Below, piece after piece: positions 47,248-57,582 of a stretch of DNA of 64,000 bases (position 1 is the first letter of the stretch; each line of letters starts with the position of its first letter). Position numbers and translations under genes: made by a program. This DNA comes from Trujillonella endophytica (GTDB lineage: Bacteria > Actinomycetota > Actinomycetes > Mycobacteriales > Geodermatophilaceae). Below the pieces are notes generated by a model. It was not told the DNA's origin, did no database searches, and was given only the letters and a program-made list of their open reading frames with translations. The DNA lies in NCBI RefSeq assembly GCF_900110555.1, contig NZ_FOEE01000009.1, positions 143,243 through 207,242 of the forward strand. Direction: 5' to 3'.

Positions 47248-47742
47248 CTAGACGGCGCGCAGCACCGGCACCTGCGGCAGCGGGGTCGCCCGCGCGGCCG
47301 CCATCAGCATCTGCGGCGACCGGGGCAGGCCGCGGCGGGTGCACAGGCGCAGCGCCCGCGCGCCGGTGACGACGTCGGTCTCCGGCGGCACCACGAGCAG
47401 GTCGGCCCGCTTGTTGCCGCCGGCCCAGGTCAGGCACACCGCGCCGGGCTCCATGCTGCGGAACCCGCCCGTGCGCACCACCCGCCCGCCGACGACGACC
47501 TTGCGCGGCGCCGGCAGCCAGGCGTCGAGCGCGTAGGTGAAGCGCTCCACCCGCACGCCGTGCCGGTCGAGCGCGGCGATCAGCTCCGGCACCTCGACGG
47601 CGAGGTCGCGGCTGCGGGGGAACCAGGCGCCGTCGAAGCCCTGGCCGCCGTCGCCGGCGTCGCTGCGGATGCTCACCCGGACGTCGATCCCACCCCGGTG
47701 GCCCTCGGCCTCGGGCAGCGGTCCCGTGCGGGGAGTCCTCAT
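47248..47742 (-). CDS. DUF5994 family protein
   Basis: 164 residues from the ATG at 47742. Family core: GFDGAWFPRSRDLAVEVPELIAALDRHGVRVERFTYALDAW, VVRTGGFRSMEPGAVCLTWAGGNKRADLLVVPPETD, and a short C-terminal helix. The GAWxPRSRDL motif defines this actinobacterial family, of unknown function. An earlier start at 47883 lies in poorly conserved-looking sequence. No clear ribosome site. Soluble, no signal. Confidence 0.8.
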   Translation of the reverse strand: MRTPRTGPLPEAEGHRGGIDVRVSIRSDAGDGGQGFDGAWFPRSRDLAVEVPELIAALDRHGVRVERFTYALDAWLPAPRKVVVGGRVVRTGGFRSMEPGAVCLTWAGGNKRADLLVVPPETDVVTGARALRLCTRRGLPRSPQMLMAAARATPLPQVPVLRAV

Positions 47743-47924
47743 CAGCGTCGGCCAGCCTTCCGTCGTCCGCCCCTGCGCAGGTGCCAGGGATCCGAGACGA
47801 ACGTAGGCGCGCCGACCCGCACCTCCGTGCGCGTCGTCGGCGGGCGCGTCGGCGCCCACCGGCCGGTCCTCACCACATGTCACGGATCGGTCACGACAAC
47901 GCGCTGACCTGGGTCATCTCGCGC

Positions 47925-47960
47925 GAGAGCCCCCCTCCCCGAAGGGGGACGAGGGCTCTC
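47925..47960 (-). terminator. Second terminator hairpin downstream of typA
   Basis: GAGAGCCC at the outer stem pairs with GGGCTCTC, with an inner CCCC-gaa-GGGG stem; total span 36 bases, on the minus strand beyond typA. Confidence 0.65.
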
Positions 47961-47990
47961 GACGCACGCTCGTCCGGCCTCGTCCGGAGG

Positions 47991-48016
47991 CTCACCCCGA
48001 GCTCGCGAGGGGTGAG
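47991..48016 (-). terminator. First terminator hairpin downstream of typA
   Basis: CTCACCCC/GGGGTGAG stem with a ten-base loop, extended outward by CGTCC/GGACG with a bulge. It starts 18 bases after the typA stop, so typA has two terminators in tandem. Confidence 0.65.
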
Positions 48017-48033
48017 GCGGACGAGGTCCTTCG

Positions 48034-49926
<1,893 letters not shown>

Positions 49927-50139
49927 GCGGAGAGGCACCTCAGGAGAGTTCGGGGGTCGGCACTCCCGGACACTCAGCCTCGGGGCACCACAGACACCGG
50001 TGATAACGGCCGCCGGCCCGGCGACCTTCCCATGGTAGTGGACGGATTCCCCGCCCCCGACCGCCCGCGGGCCCGCAGGGTGCCCGTGGGGGGCAGCGGG
50101 CCGGTGATCGTGACCAGTCTCACCGCGCGGAGGCGCAGG

Positions 50140-50481
50140 TCAGGCGGCCTCGGGCCGGTCGGCGACGGCGGCGGTGACCCCGGCGGCCGCGATCGTCACG
50201 CCGCCGACGGCGAGCCAGGCCGGCAGGCCCGCGCCGAGCGCCAGCACGTGGGCGAGCACGAAGGCGCCGACGTAGAGCGCACCGAGGCCGAGCGCGACCG
50301 CCCACCCGCGCCGCTGCACCCACAGCGCCGCCGCGGCCAGGCCGCCGAGGGCGAAGACGGCGCCCCCGAGCGCGCGGACGCCGGTGCCCTGCGCGATGCC
50401 GAACCCCGCGGCCAGCCCGGCGGCGACGAGGGCGGCCGAGGGGAAGCGGGTGCGGGCACGGGTCAGAAGCGTCGTCGTCAC
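50140..50481 (-). CDS. Small hypothetical membrane protein
   Basis: 113 residues with three or four hydrophobic helices (SAALVAAGLAAGFGIAQGTG, ALGGAVFALGGLAAAALWV, ALGLGALYVGAFVLAHVLALG, AWLAVGGVTIAAAGVTAAV). Short basic N-terminus (MTTTLLTRARTRF). Composition is almost entirely Ala/Gly/Leu/Val. No family is recognised. It stands alone, downstream of a two-hairpin element. Confidence 0.65.
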   Translation of the reverse strand: MTTTLLTRARTRFPSAALVAAGLAAGFGIAQGTGVRALGGAVFALGGLAAAALWVQRRGWAVALGLGALYVGAFVLAHVLALGAGLPAWLAVGGVTIAAAGVTAAVADRPEAA

Positions 50482-50502
50482 ATCCCGAGTGTCCCGGACG
50501 AC

Positions 50503-50571
50503 GACGCTGCGGGATCAGGTGACCTGATCCCGCAGCGTCCTCCCTCACGGTGTGCGGTGAGGGAGGACGCG
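50503..50571 (-). terminator. Composite two-hairpin 3' element, copy 2
   Basis: A 37-base near-perfect palindrome (18-bp arms ending CAGGT...ACCTG) at 50503-50539 and a 14-bp hairpin GCGTCCTCCCTCAC/GTGAGGGAGGACGC at 50535-50571, sharing the CAGCGTCC segment so only one may fold fully at a time. In the minus direction it follows the YceI stop with the same order as copy 1: CGTCCTCCC repeats, hairpin, GATCAGGT palindrome. Confidence 0.75.
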
Positions 50572-50604
50572 TCACGGCGAGGGAGGACGCGCGAGAGCCC
50601 CGGC

Positions 50605-51168
50605 TCAGGCGGTGCGGAGCACGGCCTCGATCTCGAGCTCGACGGAGATCTTGTCGCCGACGACGACGCCGCCGCCGTCCATCGGCATGTCGATGTCGAC
50701 GCCGTAGGCCTTGCGGGAGATCTCGGTCTTGGCGCTGAAGCCGGCGCGCGTGCCGCCGTAGGCGTCGGGACCGAAGCCGTTGAGCTCGAGCTCCAGCGTC
50801 ACGGGCTTGGTGATGCCCTTGATGGTCAGGTCGCCCACGACGGTCCAGTCGGCGCCGTCGGTGCGGACGGCGGTGGACCGGAAGGTCATCTCGGTGTGGT
50901 TGCCGACGTCGAAGAAGTCCGCGGAGCGGATGTGCGCGTCGCGCTGCTCCTGGCGGGTGTCGATCGAGTCCATGTTGACGCGGGCGGTCACGGTGGACTG
51001 CGCGGGGTCCTCGGCGGTGGTGATCACGCCGTCGAAGTCGCGGAAGTAGCCACGGACCTTGCTGACCATCATGTGGCGGACGGCGAAGCCGACGGTCGAG
51101 TGGGCGGCGTCGATGTCCCAGGTGCCGGCGACGTAGCCGGGGATCTGGACGGCGGTGGCGCTGGTCAT
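50605..51168 (-). CDS. YceI family protein
   Basis: 187 residues without a signal peptide. Lipocalin-like beta barrel: GYVAGTWDIDAAHSTVGFAVRHMMVSKVRGYFRDFDGVI, DSIDTRQEQRDAHIRSADFFDVGNHTEMTFRS, LTIKGITKPVTLELELNGFGPDAYGGTRAGFSAKTEISRK. Such proteins bind isoprenoid-type lipids; here it would be cytoplasmic. GGAGG six bases before the ATG. Divergent from a MarR gene with a 33-bp-spaced direct repeat in the 85-bp gap, so probably repressed by it. Confidence 0.94.
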   Translation of the reverse strand: MTSATAVQIPGYVAGTWDIDAAHSTVGFAVRHMMVSKVRGYFRDFDGVITTAEDPAQSTVTARVNMDSIDTRQEQRDAHIRSADFFDVGNHTEMTFRSTAVRTDGADWTVVGDLTIKGITKPVTLELELNGFGPDAYGGTRAGFSAKTEISRKAYGVDIDMPMDGGGVVVGDKISVELEIEAVLRTA

Positions 51169-51180
51169 GGGGTCCTCCAA

Positions 51181-51230
51181 GTAGTTGAGTGTTTGACCTT
51201 CTGGTGGGAGAGCGTAGTTGAAGGCTTGAC
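51181..51230. promoter_or_regulatory. Direct repeat in the YceI/MarR divergent promoter
   Basis: GTAGTTGA-N4-TTGAC occurs at 51181-51197 and again at 51214-51230; the repeat distance is 33 bp (about three helical turns). It overlaps both promoters, placing it where MarR would bind. Confidence 0.6.
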
Positions 51231-51247
51231 TATTCCGCCAGTAGGGT
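51218..51247 (+). promoter_or_regulatory. Leaderless promoter of the MarR gene
   Basis: TTGAAG, 18 bases, TAGGGT, then exactly six bases to the ATG at 51254. The -35 lies within the second direct repeat, so binding there would block the MarR gene's own promoter. Confidence 0.5.
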
Positions 51248-51253
51248 GGGGTC

Positions 51254-51739
51254 ATGACTTCGGGATCACCGGACGCGGCCGCCGACGGGACCCGCTGGCT
51301 CGACGCCGAGGAGCAGAAGGCCTGGCGCGCCTACCTCTTCAGCTCGATGCTGCTGCAGGACCGGCTGGACCGGGAGCTCACCCACTCCACCGGCATCTCC
51401 CACGCCTACTACGAGATCCTCGTCGCCCTCTCCGAGACCCCGGGCCGGTCGATGCGGATGAGCGAGCTGGCCGACCGGTGCCTGTCCTCGCGCAGCCGGC
51501 TGTCGCACGCGGTCTCCCGCCTGGAGGAGCGCGGCTGGGTGCGCCGGCAGACGTGCCCCGAGGACGGCCGGGGCCAGCTCGCCGTCCTCACCGACGAGGG
51601 GTTCGAGGCGCTGGACGCGGCCGCGCACGTGCACGTCGAGAGCGTGCGCACCCACCTGTTCGACCAGCTCAGCCCCGAGCAGATCGCATCGATGCGGGAC
51701 GTCGGCGAGACGCTGCTGCGCCACCTCGGCCCGCGCTGA
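51254..51739 (+). CDS. MarR family transcriptional regulator
   Basis: 161 residues: LSSMLLQDRLDRELTHSTGISHAYYEILVALSETPGRSMRMSELADRCLSSRSRLSHAVSRLEERGWVRRQTCPEDGRGQLAVLTDEG, the winged helix with the wing tip ETCPEDGRG-like and a typical helix-turn-helix (LADRCLSSRSRLSHAVSRLE). Cysteines at CLSS and TCPED could allow redox sensing. Divergent from yceI. Confidence 0.93.
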   Translation: MTSGSPDAAADGTRWLDAEEQKAWRAYLFSSMLLQDRLDRELTHSTGISHAYYEILVALSETPGRSMRMSELADRCLSSRSRLSHAVSRLEERGWVRRQTCPEDGRGQLAVLTDEGFEALDAAAHVHVESVRTHLFDQLSPEQIASMRDVGETLLRHLGPR

Positions 51740-51758
51740 CGGCCCTCCCCCGGACGGC

Positions 51759-51807
51759 GGAGCACCCCGCCGCGGAACACCTCTCGGTGTCCACGGCGGG
51801 GTGCTCC
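51759..51807. terminator. Bidirectional terminator between MarR and SBP genes
   Basis: A 49-base hairpin: outer stem GGAGCACCCCGCCG paired with CGGCGGGGTGCTCC and inner ACACC/GGTGT. It lies between two convergent stops. Confidence 0.75.
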
Positions 51808-51841
51808 CCACCGATGCGCCGGGCCGGGCCCGGCGGTCGGG

Positions 51842-53428
51842 TCAGGCGTCCGAGACGAGCCAGAGGCCGTCCACCGGGGTGCTGCCGGATCCGTAGAAGC
51901 GGATGCCACCCACGCCCTCGCTCGTGATCAGGAACGCCGGGCTCCACGTGTAGACGATCATCGCGCTCTGGTCGACCAGGACCTGCTGGACCTCGAGGTA
52001 GGCCTCCCGCCGCTCGTCCGGGTCGTCCGAGAGCCGGCCCCGCTCGAGGGCGGCGTCGAGGGCGGGGTCGCTGATCCGGTTGAAGTTCGTCGCCGAGCCC
52101 GTGCCCACGAGCGTGTCCAGCACCGGGCTGGGGTCGACGTACGCCGCGCCGTAGATGGTCGCGTCGTAGTCGTTCTGCGAGAGCCTGCCGAACCAGCTCG
52201 CCGACTCCTGGGCCTCGATCGAGACGGTCAGGTTGTCGAACTCCTGCAGCTGGGCCTGCATGATCTCGCCGGCCCGGGCGACGTCGCTGTTGTTGCTCGA
52301 CAGGATCGTGAACTCCAGCGGCCTGCCCTCGGCGGCGAGCTCGTCCAGCAGCTCCTGGGCGCGCTCGGCATCGGACTCGGGGAAGCTCGCCGAGTCGTCG
52401 TACAGCGCGGAGGTCTCCCGGATCAGCGAGGTGGGTGGCTCCTCACCGGCCCCGCCGTACAGGGTGTCGACCAGCGCCTGACGGTCGATCGCCAGCGTGA
52501 TGGCCTCGCGGGCACGCGGGTCGTCGAACGGCGCCGTGGAGAAGTTGAACATCAGGTTGGTGAAGCCGGAGAAGCCTGCCGGCAGGGTCGTCATGCCGGC
52601 GTCCCCGGCCAGCTGGACCGTCTCGTAGTTGTTGCTGATCGCGACGTCGACCTCGCCGGCCTGCAGCGAGTTGTACCGCTGGTTGTCGTCGGGGTTGGCG
52701 CGGATGACCAGCTCGTCGAGGTAGGGCCTCGGCGCGTCCCAGTAGTCGGGGTTCGCCGAGAGCACCATCCGGTCCTGCCGGGTCCACGAGTCCAGCGTGA
52801 ACGGCCCGGCCCCGACCGGGTCGGCGGTGAAGGCCTCCGGCCCCTCGGCGAGCGCCGTCGGCGAGCCGACGAAGTTGATGGCCATGATCAATGAGGCGAA
52901 CTGCGCCGTCGGCTTGGCCAGGGTCACCTCGAGGGTGCGGTCGTCGACCACCGTGGTGCCGGCGATGGCCGCTGCGGAAGCGACGGTCTGCGAGCCGGCG
53001 ACCGTCCGGTCCTTGGCGCGGTCCCAGTTGTACTTGAGCGCCTCGGCGTCCAGCGGCGTGCCGTCGGTGAACGTGAGCCCCTCGCGCAGGGTGACGATCC
53101 AGGTGGTGCCGTCCCGGTTCTCCAGGTTCTCGATGAGCCCGTACTCCACCTCGCCCCCGGGCGTGATCTCCAGGAGCTGGCCGTACAGGGCGTTGCCGTA
53201 GACGGACTGGGTCACCAGCGAGTTGCTCAGCGATGCCGGGTCGAGGTTCGCCGGCTCGGTGACGGCGAGGTAGGTGAGGGAACCGCCCTCGACCGGGTCA
53301 CCACTGGCCTGCTCGCCGCTGCCCTCGGTTCCGCCACCCCCGCCCTCGTCCGCGCCGCAGCCGGCGAGGATCAACGACGTGGTGAGCGCGGCGCCGATGA
53401 GGGCGCTCCGCCGTCGGGTGAGTGTCAC
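51842..53428 (-). CDS. ABC transporter substrate-binding lipoprotein (SBP family 5, peptide/nickel type)
   Basis: 528 residues. Lipoprotein signal: LTRRRSALIGAALTTSLILAGC (lipobox near residue 22), then a Gly/Glu-rich linker GADEGGGGGTEGSGEQ. SBP_bac_5 landmarks: LDPASLSNSLVTQSVYGNALYGQL, VTLREGLTFTDGTPLDAEALKYNWDRAKD, LSANPDYWDAPRPYLDELVIRANPDDNQRYNSLQAGEVDVAISNN, AREAITLAIDRQALVDTLYGG. GTG start; the upstream segment up to 53464 lacks a ribosome site. Likely ligand: an oligopeptide or other small solute. Partner of the importer genes downstream in the same orientation. Confidence 0.95.
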   Translation of the reverse strand: MTLTRRRSALIGAALTTSLILAGCGADEGGGGGTEGSGEQASGDPVEGGSLTYLAVTEPANLDPASLSNSLVTQSVYGNALYGQLLEITPGGEVEYGLIENLENRDGTTWIVTLREGLTFTDGTPLDAEALKYNWDRAKDRTVAGSQTVASAAAIAGTTVVDDRTLEVTLAKPTAQFASLIMAINFVGSPTALAEGPEAFTADPVGAGPFTLDSWTRQDRMVLSANPDYWDAPRPYLDELVIRANPDDNQRYNSLQAGEVDVAISNNYETVQLAGDAGMTTLPAGFSGFTNLMFNFSTAPFDDPRAREAITLAIDRQALVDTLYGGAGEEPPTSLIRETSALYDDSASFPESDAERAQELLDELAAEGRPLEFTILSSNNSDVARAGEIMQAQLQEFDNLTVSIEAQESASWFGRLSQNDYDATIYGAAYVDPSPVLDTLVGTGSATNFNRISDPALDAALERGRLSDDPDERREAYLEVQQVLVDQSAMIVYTWSPAFLITSEGVGGIRFYGSGSTPVDGLWLVSDA

Positions 53429-53534
53429 GAGACCTGCCTCGGGTCGGGGATGGAGGGGTAGCAACGGTGATGCATGTCATAGATAGCAATGATGGGGTCG
53501 AAGGAGGTCACGACACGGCCACGAGCGCGCCGAA

Positions 53535-54554
53535 TCAGACGGACACCGGCACCCGACCGAGGTCGGCGGGCGCGTCGGCGTGGTGGCACGCGGCGAAATG
53601 GCCGTCGCCGACCGCCCGCACCTCCGGCACCTCGACCGCACACCGCTCGGTCGCCAGCGGGCACCGCGTGCGGAACCGGCACCCCGACGGCGGGTCGAGC
53701 GGGCTCGGGATGTCGCCCTCGAGCGCCGGTCCGGGGAAGCCACCGGCCGCACGCCGCCGGGGCACCGAGTCCAGCAGCGCCCGCGTGTAGGGGTGCGCCG
53801 GCGCCGCGAAGACCGAGTCGACGTCGCCGACCTCGCAGATGCGGCCCAGGTACATCACCATCACGCGGTCGCAGACCGATCGGACGACGGACAGGTCGTG
53901 GCTGATGAAGACCAGCGTCAGGGCGTGCTCGTCCTTCAGGTCGTGCAGCAGGTTGACGATCTGGGCCTGGACCGACACGTCGAGGGCCGAGACCGGCTCG
54001 TCGCACACGATCAGATCGGGCCGGATGGCCAGGGCCCGGGCGATCGCCACGCGCTGGGCCTGCCCGCCGGAGAGCTGGCGCGGGCGCAGGGGGCCGAACC
54101 GCTCGGGGTCCAGCCCGACGTCGGCCAGCACCCGGTCGGCGGCCTCCCGCCGCTCGGCCGCGGGGCGGCCCGCGATGGTCAGCCCCTCGACGACGAGCTC
54201 GCGGACGGAGCGTCGGGGGTTCAGCGACGAGACCGGGTCCTGGAAGATCATCTGCAACTTGCGCCGCAGCGGCCGCAGGGTGCCCCGCTTGGCGGACGCC
54301 AGGTCCTGACCGCGGTAGACCACCTGGCCGCCGGCGAGCTTCTCCAGCCGGAGCACGGCCTTGCCCGTCGTCGACTTGCCACAGCCGGACTCACCGACGA
54401 GCCCGAGCGTCTCCCCCGGCCGGACGTCGAAGCTGACGTCGCTCACGGCGTGCACGACACCGCCGGGTGTCCGGTACTCCACCTGCAGGTGGCGCACGGA
54501 GAGCACGGTGCCCTCCGCGTCGACCAGCAGGTGCGCCTCGCCCGTCCCGGCCAT
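53535..54554 (-). CDS. Oligopeptide-type ABC transporter ATP-binding protein (DppF/OppF-like)
   Basis: 339 residues. Walker A LVGESGCGKSTTGKAVL, Q-loop FQDPVSSLNPRRSV, signature LSGGQAQRVAIARALA, Walker B LIVCDEPVSAL, and the H-loop FISHDLSVV. The C-terminal oligopeptide-transporter extension carries the CxxC-type cysteine cluster expected for an Fe-S site (CRFRTRCPLATERCAVEVPEV). It sits in the operon after DppD; the gap between start and the previous stop is one base. Confidence 0.94.
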   Translation of the reverse strand: MAGTGEAHLLVDAEGTVLSVRHLQVEYRTPGGVVHAVSDVSFDVRPGETLGLVGESGCGKSTTGKAVLRLEKLAGGQVVYRGQDLASAKRGTLRPLRRKLQMIFQDPVSSLNPRRSVRELVVEGLTIAGRPAAERREAADRVLADVGLDPERFGPLRPRQLSGGQAQRVAIARALAIRPDLIVCDEPVSALDVSVQAQIVNLLHDLKDEHALTLVFISHDLSVVRSVCDRVMVMYLGRICEVGDVDSVFAAPAHPYTRALLDSVPRRRAAGGFPGPALEGDIPSPLDPPSGCRFRTRCPLATERCAVEVPEVRAVGDGHFAACHHADAPADLGRVPVSV

Positions 54555-54555
54555 C

Positions 54556-55587
54556 TCAGATCCTCGTCTCGTCGGCGGCCACGGCCTTCGTCAGCGCGGT
54601 GGCGCCGGGCGTCCCCGTGGGGTGGACGCAGGCGTGCCGGTGGCCCAGCACGCCGTCCCGGAGGACGTCGACGCCGGATTCGTCGCACGCCTCGGTGCGC
54701 GCGGTGCACCGGGGGGCGAAGCGGCAGCCGGGGGGAGGCCTGCGCGGATCGGGCAGCGACCCCTCGATCACGCGCATCCGGCGGGCGCGCGGGGTGTCGA
54801 GGGACGGCGTCGACGCGAGCAGCGCCTCGGTGTAGCGGTGCCGCGGGGTGTCGAAGACGGCGTCCGTCGGGCCCTCCTCGACCATCCGGCCGGAGTACAT
54901 GACCGCGACGCGGTCGGTACGGCCGGCGACCAGCCCCAGGTCATGGCTGATCAGGACCAGCCCCATGCCGCGGGAGGTGCGGACGCGGTCGAGCAGGTCG
55001 AGGATCTGCCGCTGGACGGTGACGTCGAGGGCGGTGGTCGGCTCGTCGGCGATCAGCAGGTCCGGCTCGCAGGCCAGCGCGATCGCGATCATGATCCGCT
55101 GCCGCATGCCTCCGGAGAGCTGGAACGGGTAGTTCGACAGCCGCCGCCGCGGGTCCGGCACGCCCACCTCGGTGAGCAGCCCGACCGCCCGTTCCTGCGC
55201 CTCGGACCGGGAGATGCCGAGGTGGCGCACCATGCCCTCGGTGATCTGGCGACCGATGCGGACGACCGGGTTCAGCGCCCGGCCGGCGTCCTGGAAGACC
55301 ATCGCCACCTTGGGGCCGAGCAGCGCCTGCCGGGCCTTCTCCGACACCGTGAGCATGTCCACGCCGGCGAAGAGGACCGACCCGGAGGTGCTCGCCCGAT
55401 CCGGCAGCAGACCCATGACCGTGCGGGCGAGCATCGACTTGCCCGAGCCGGACTCCCCGACGAGGCCGACGGCCTCGCCCGCGGCGACTTCGAGAGAGAC
55501 CCCGTCGACCGCGCGGACGGGACCGGCGTCGGTGGCGATCCAGGTGTGCAGGTCCTCGATCTGCAGCAGCGGCGGAGCGCCCGTCAT
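54556..55587 (-). CDS. Oligopeptide-type ABC transporter ATP-binding protein (DppD/OppD-like)
   Basis: 343 residues. Walker A LVGESGSGKSMLARTVM, Q-loop FQDAGRALNPVVRIGRQI, signature LSGGMRQRIMIAIALA, Walker B LLIADEPTTALD, H-loop ISHDLGLV. The C-terminal cysteine cluster (CRFAPRCTARTEACDE) is present. Overlaps the permease stop by four bases (ATGA). The two different ATPases form one heterodimer. Confidence 0.94.
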   Translation of the reverse strand: MTGAPPLLQIEDLHTWIATDAGPVRAVDGVSLEVAAGEAVGLVGESGSGKSMLARTVMGLLPDRASTSGSVLFAGVDMLTVSEKARQALLGPKVAMVFQDAGRALNPVVRIGRQITEGMVRHLGISRSEAQERAVGLLTEVGVPDPRRRLSNYPFQLSGGMRQRIMIAIALACEPDLLIADEPTTALDVTVQRQILDLLDRVRTSRGMGLVLISHDLGLVAGRTDRVAVMYSGRMVEEGPTDAVFDTPRHRYTEALLASTPSLDTPRARRMRVIEGSLPDPRRPPPGCRFAPRCTARTEACDESGVDVLRDGVLGHRHACVHPTGTPGATALTKAVAADETRI

Positions 55588-56465
55588 CGGGGCCCCTCCC
55601 CGAAACGGATCCGCAGCCGGTCACCGACGATGTTCAGCGCCAGCACGGTCAGCAGGATCGTCACCGCCGGCACGAAGACGAGGTTGGGGAAGCGGGAGAT
55701 CAGGTCCTGCCCGTCGCTGATCATGCCGCCCCAGCTGGGGGTCGGTGAGGGGATGCCGAGGCCGAGGAAGCTCAGCGACCCCTCCGCCACGATGAGGGCG
55801 GCGATCACCACCGGCAGGTAGGCCGCCACCGACGGCAGCACGTTGGGCAGCACCTCGCGGCCCATCAGCCGCGGCAGGCCGGCGCCCATGTTCGTCGCCG
55901 CCATGACGAACTCCCGGGACGCCCAGCGCAGCGTGTTGGCCCGGGCGAGCCGGGCGAAGGTCGGCGTCATCAGCAGCGACAGCGACACGATCAGCGTCTC
56001 GGCGCTGGGCCGCAGGACCGAGGCCAGCGCCAGGAGCATCACCAGCGGGGGGAAGGCGAGCAGGGTGTCGGTGACGAAGGAGATGACCGTGTCGACCGCG
56101 CCGCGCAGGAACCCGGCGAGCAGGCCGAGGAACGAGCCGACGACGAACGCGATGAGCGCCGAGACCACGCCCACCAGCAGCGAGGCCTGCGCCCCGGAGA
56201 CGAGCCGGGAGAGCATGCTGCGGCCGAGGACGTCGTAGCCGAGCAGCCCGTCGAGGGACAGCTCCGGCTTCCCGCGCGGAGGGCCGGCGATCACGCCGTA
56301 CTCGGCCAGCGGGAGGACCGGCGCGAGCAGCGCGGCCAGTACCACCAGGGCCAGCCAGCCGGTGCAGAGGGCGACGAGCCAGGACCGGCGGGCCCGGGGG
56401 GCAGGCAGCTTCGGGCCCGCGCTCGGCAGGCTCGGCGGCGCGACGCCCGGTTCGACGATGCTCAT
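55584..56465 (-). CDS. Oligopeptide-type ABC transporter permease (DppC/OppC-like)
   Basis: 293 residues. Starts MSIVEPGVAPPSLPSAGPK; helix SWLVALCTGWLALVVLAALLAPV; then LLGYDVLGRSMLSRLVSGAQASLLVGVV, the usual OppC N-terminal extracytoplasmic part, and five more helices. The EAA-type loop REVLPNVLPSVAAYLPVVIAALIVAEGSLSFLGLG contacts the ATPases. Ends with FGEGPR. The ATG overlaps the DppB stop by one base. Confidence 0.94.
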   Translation of the reverse strand: MSIVEPGVAPPSLPSAGPKLPAPRARRSWLVALCTGWLALVVLAALLAPVLPLAEYGVIAGPPRGKPELSLDGLLGYDVLGRSMLSRLVSGAQASLLVGVVSALIAFVVGSFLGLLAGFLRGAVDTVISFVTDTLLAFPPLVMLLALASVLRPSAETLIVSLSLLMTPTFARLARANTLRWASREFVMAATNMGAGLPRLMGREVLPNVLPSVAAYLPVVIAALIVAEGSLSFLGLGIPSPTPSWGGMISDGQDLISRFPNLVFVPAVTILLTVLALNIVGDRLRIRFGEGPR

Positions 56466-57478
56466 CAGACGGCCTCTCGTCGGACGCGGGGATCGAGGAA
56501 CCCGTAGCCGATGTCGACCAGGGTGTTGATGACGACGTAGGCGATGACGATGAAGGCGACCGCCCCCTGGACGGCGATCACGTCGCGGGACGCGATCGAC
56601 CCGGCGATGAGCGACCCGAGGCCGGGCAGCGTGAAGACCGCCTCGACGATCACCGTGCCGCCGATCAGCCGGCCGAACGAGATGCCGGCCAGCGTCACCA
56701 GCGAGAACGACGACGGGCGCAGGGCGTGCCGCCAGAGGATGTAGGAGCGGGACAGGCCCCGGGCCCTGGCTGCGGAGATGAAGTCCTCGTGCAGCGTCGA
56801 GTCCAGGTCGGTGCGCAGCAGCCGCTGGAACGCCGCGATCTCCGGGATCGCCACCGCGATGGCCGGCAGCAGGGCGTGGTGCAGGTTGGCCCCGACTCCC
56901 TCGCCGACGCGTTCCCACCCGGCCACCGGGAACAGGCCCGCCTGCACCGACAGGAAGTAGACGAGGACCGGGGCGACGACGAACGCCGGCAGCGCCAGGC
57001 CGACCGACGCCAGGAAGGTGGAGACGCGGTCGATCGGGCTGCCCGGCCGGTTGGCCGCGGCGAGCGCCATCGGCACCGAGACGGCCAGGGCGATGACCAG
57101 CGCGAGGAGCGCGAGCTCCAGGGTCACCGGCAGCCGCTCGAGGACCGAGTCCAGCACGTCCTGCCGCGTCCGCAGGGACGTCCCGAAGTCGCCCGTCACG
57201 GCGTCGCCCAGCCAGCCGAAGTACTGCTCCCACAGCGGCTCGTCCAGTCCGAGTCTGGCCTCCAGTTCGGCCACCGCGTCCGGCGTCGCGGCGTCGCCGA
57301 GCAGAGTCACCGCCAGGGACCCCGGCGCGATGGAGAGCAGCGCCACCACGAGGAAGGTCGCGAAGAGGATGACGAGCAGCGCTCGGACCACCCGCTTCGC
57401 GGTGAAGACGAGCATGCGGCCCCACTTCCGACGTCGCGCGACCTGATCGGGCCGGACCCCGGAGGAGATCGGTGTCAC
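56465..57478 (-). CDS. Oligopeptide-type ABC transporter permease (DppB/OppB-like)
   Basis: 337 residues from the GTG at 57478 or 316 from the ATG at 57415, which better matches the family start (MLVFTAKRVVRALLVILFATFLVVALLSIAPGSLA). Typical OppB blocks: GDAVTGDFGTSLRTRQDV, LPVTLELALLALVIALAVSVPMALAAAN, LPGLGSLIAGSIASRDVIAVQGAVAFIVIAYVVINTLVDIGYGFLDPRVR. First gene of the importer operon; a strong promoter (TTGACC/TAAAGA) lies just upstream. Confidence 0.94.
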   Translation of the reverse strand: MTPISSGVRPDQVARRRKWGRMLVFTAKRVVRALLVILFATFLVVALLSIAPGSLAVTLLGDAATPDAVAELEARLGLDEPLWEQYFGWLGDAVTGDFGTSLRTRQDVLDSVLERLPVTLELALLALVIALAVSVPMALAAANRPGSPIDRVSTFLASVGLALPAFVVAPVLVYFLSVQAGLFPVAGWERVGEGVGANLHHALLPAIAVAIPEIAAFQRLLRTDLDSTLHEDFISAARARGLSRSYILWRHALRPSSFSLVTLAGISFGRLIGGTVIVEAVFTLPGLGSLIAGSIASRDVIAVQGAVAFIVIAYVVINTLVDIGYGFLDPRVRREAV

Positions 57479-57492
57479 AGCTGTCTCAGCAA

Positions 57493-57521
57493 TCTTTATA
57501 GTGATAGCGCCCTAAGGTCAA
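57493..57521 (-). promoter_or_regulatory. Promoter of the importer operon
   Basis: On the minus strand TTGACC, a 17-base spacer and TAAAGA (or TATAAA with a 15-base spacer). This AT-rich patch stands out from its surroundings. The spacer contains GCTATCACTATAA, similar to GCTATCTATGA before the SBP gene (53473-53489), a possible shared operator. Confidence 0.55.
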
Positions 57522-57582
57522 GAAGCTGATCGGCGAGCCGCGATCTGCCCGCGGCGAGCCTCGGCGGCTGCACAATCCCCCG

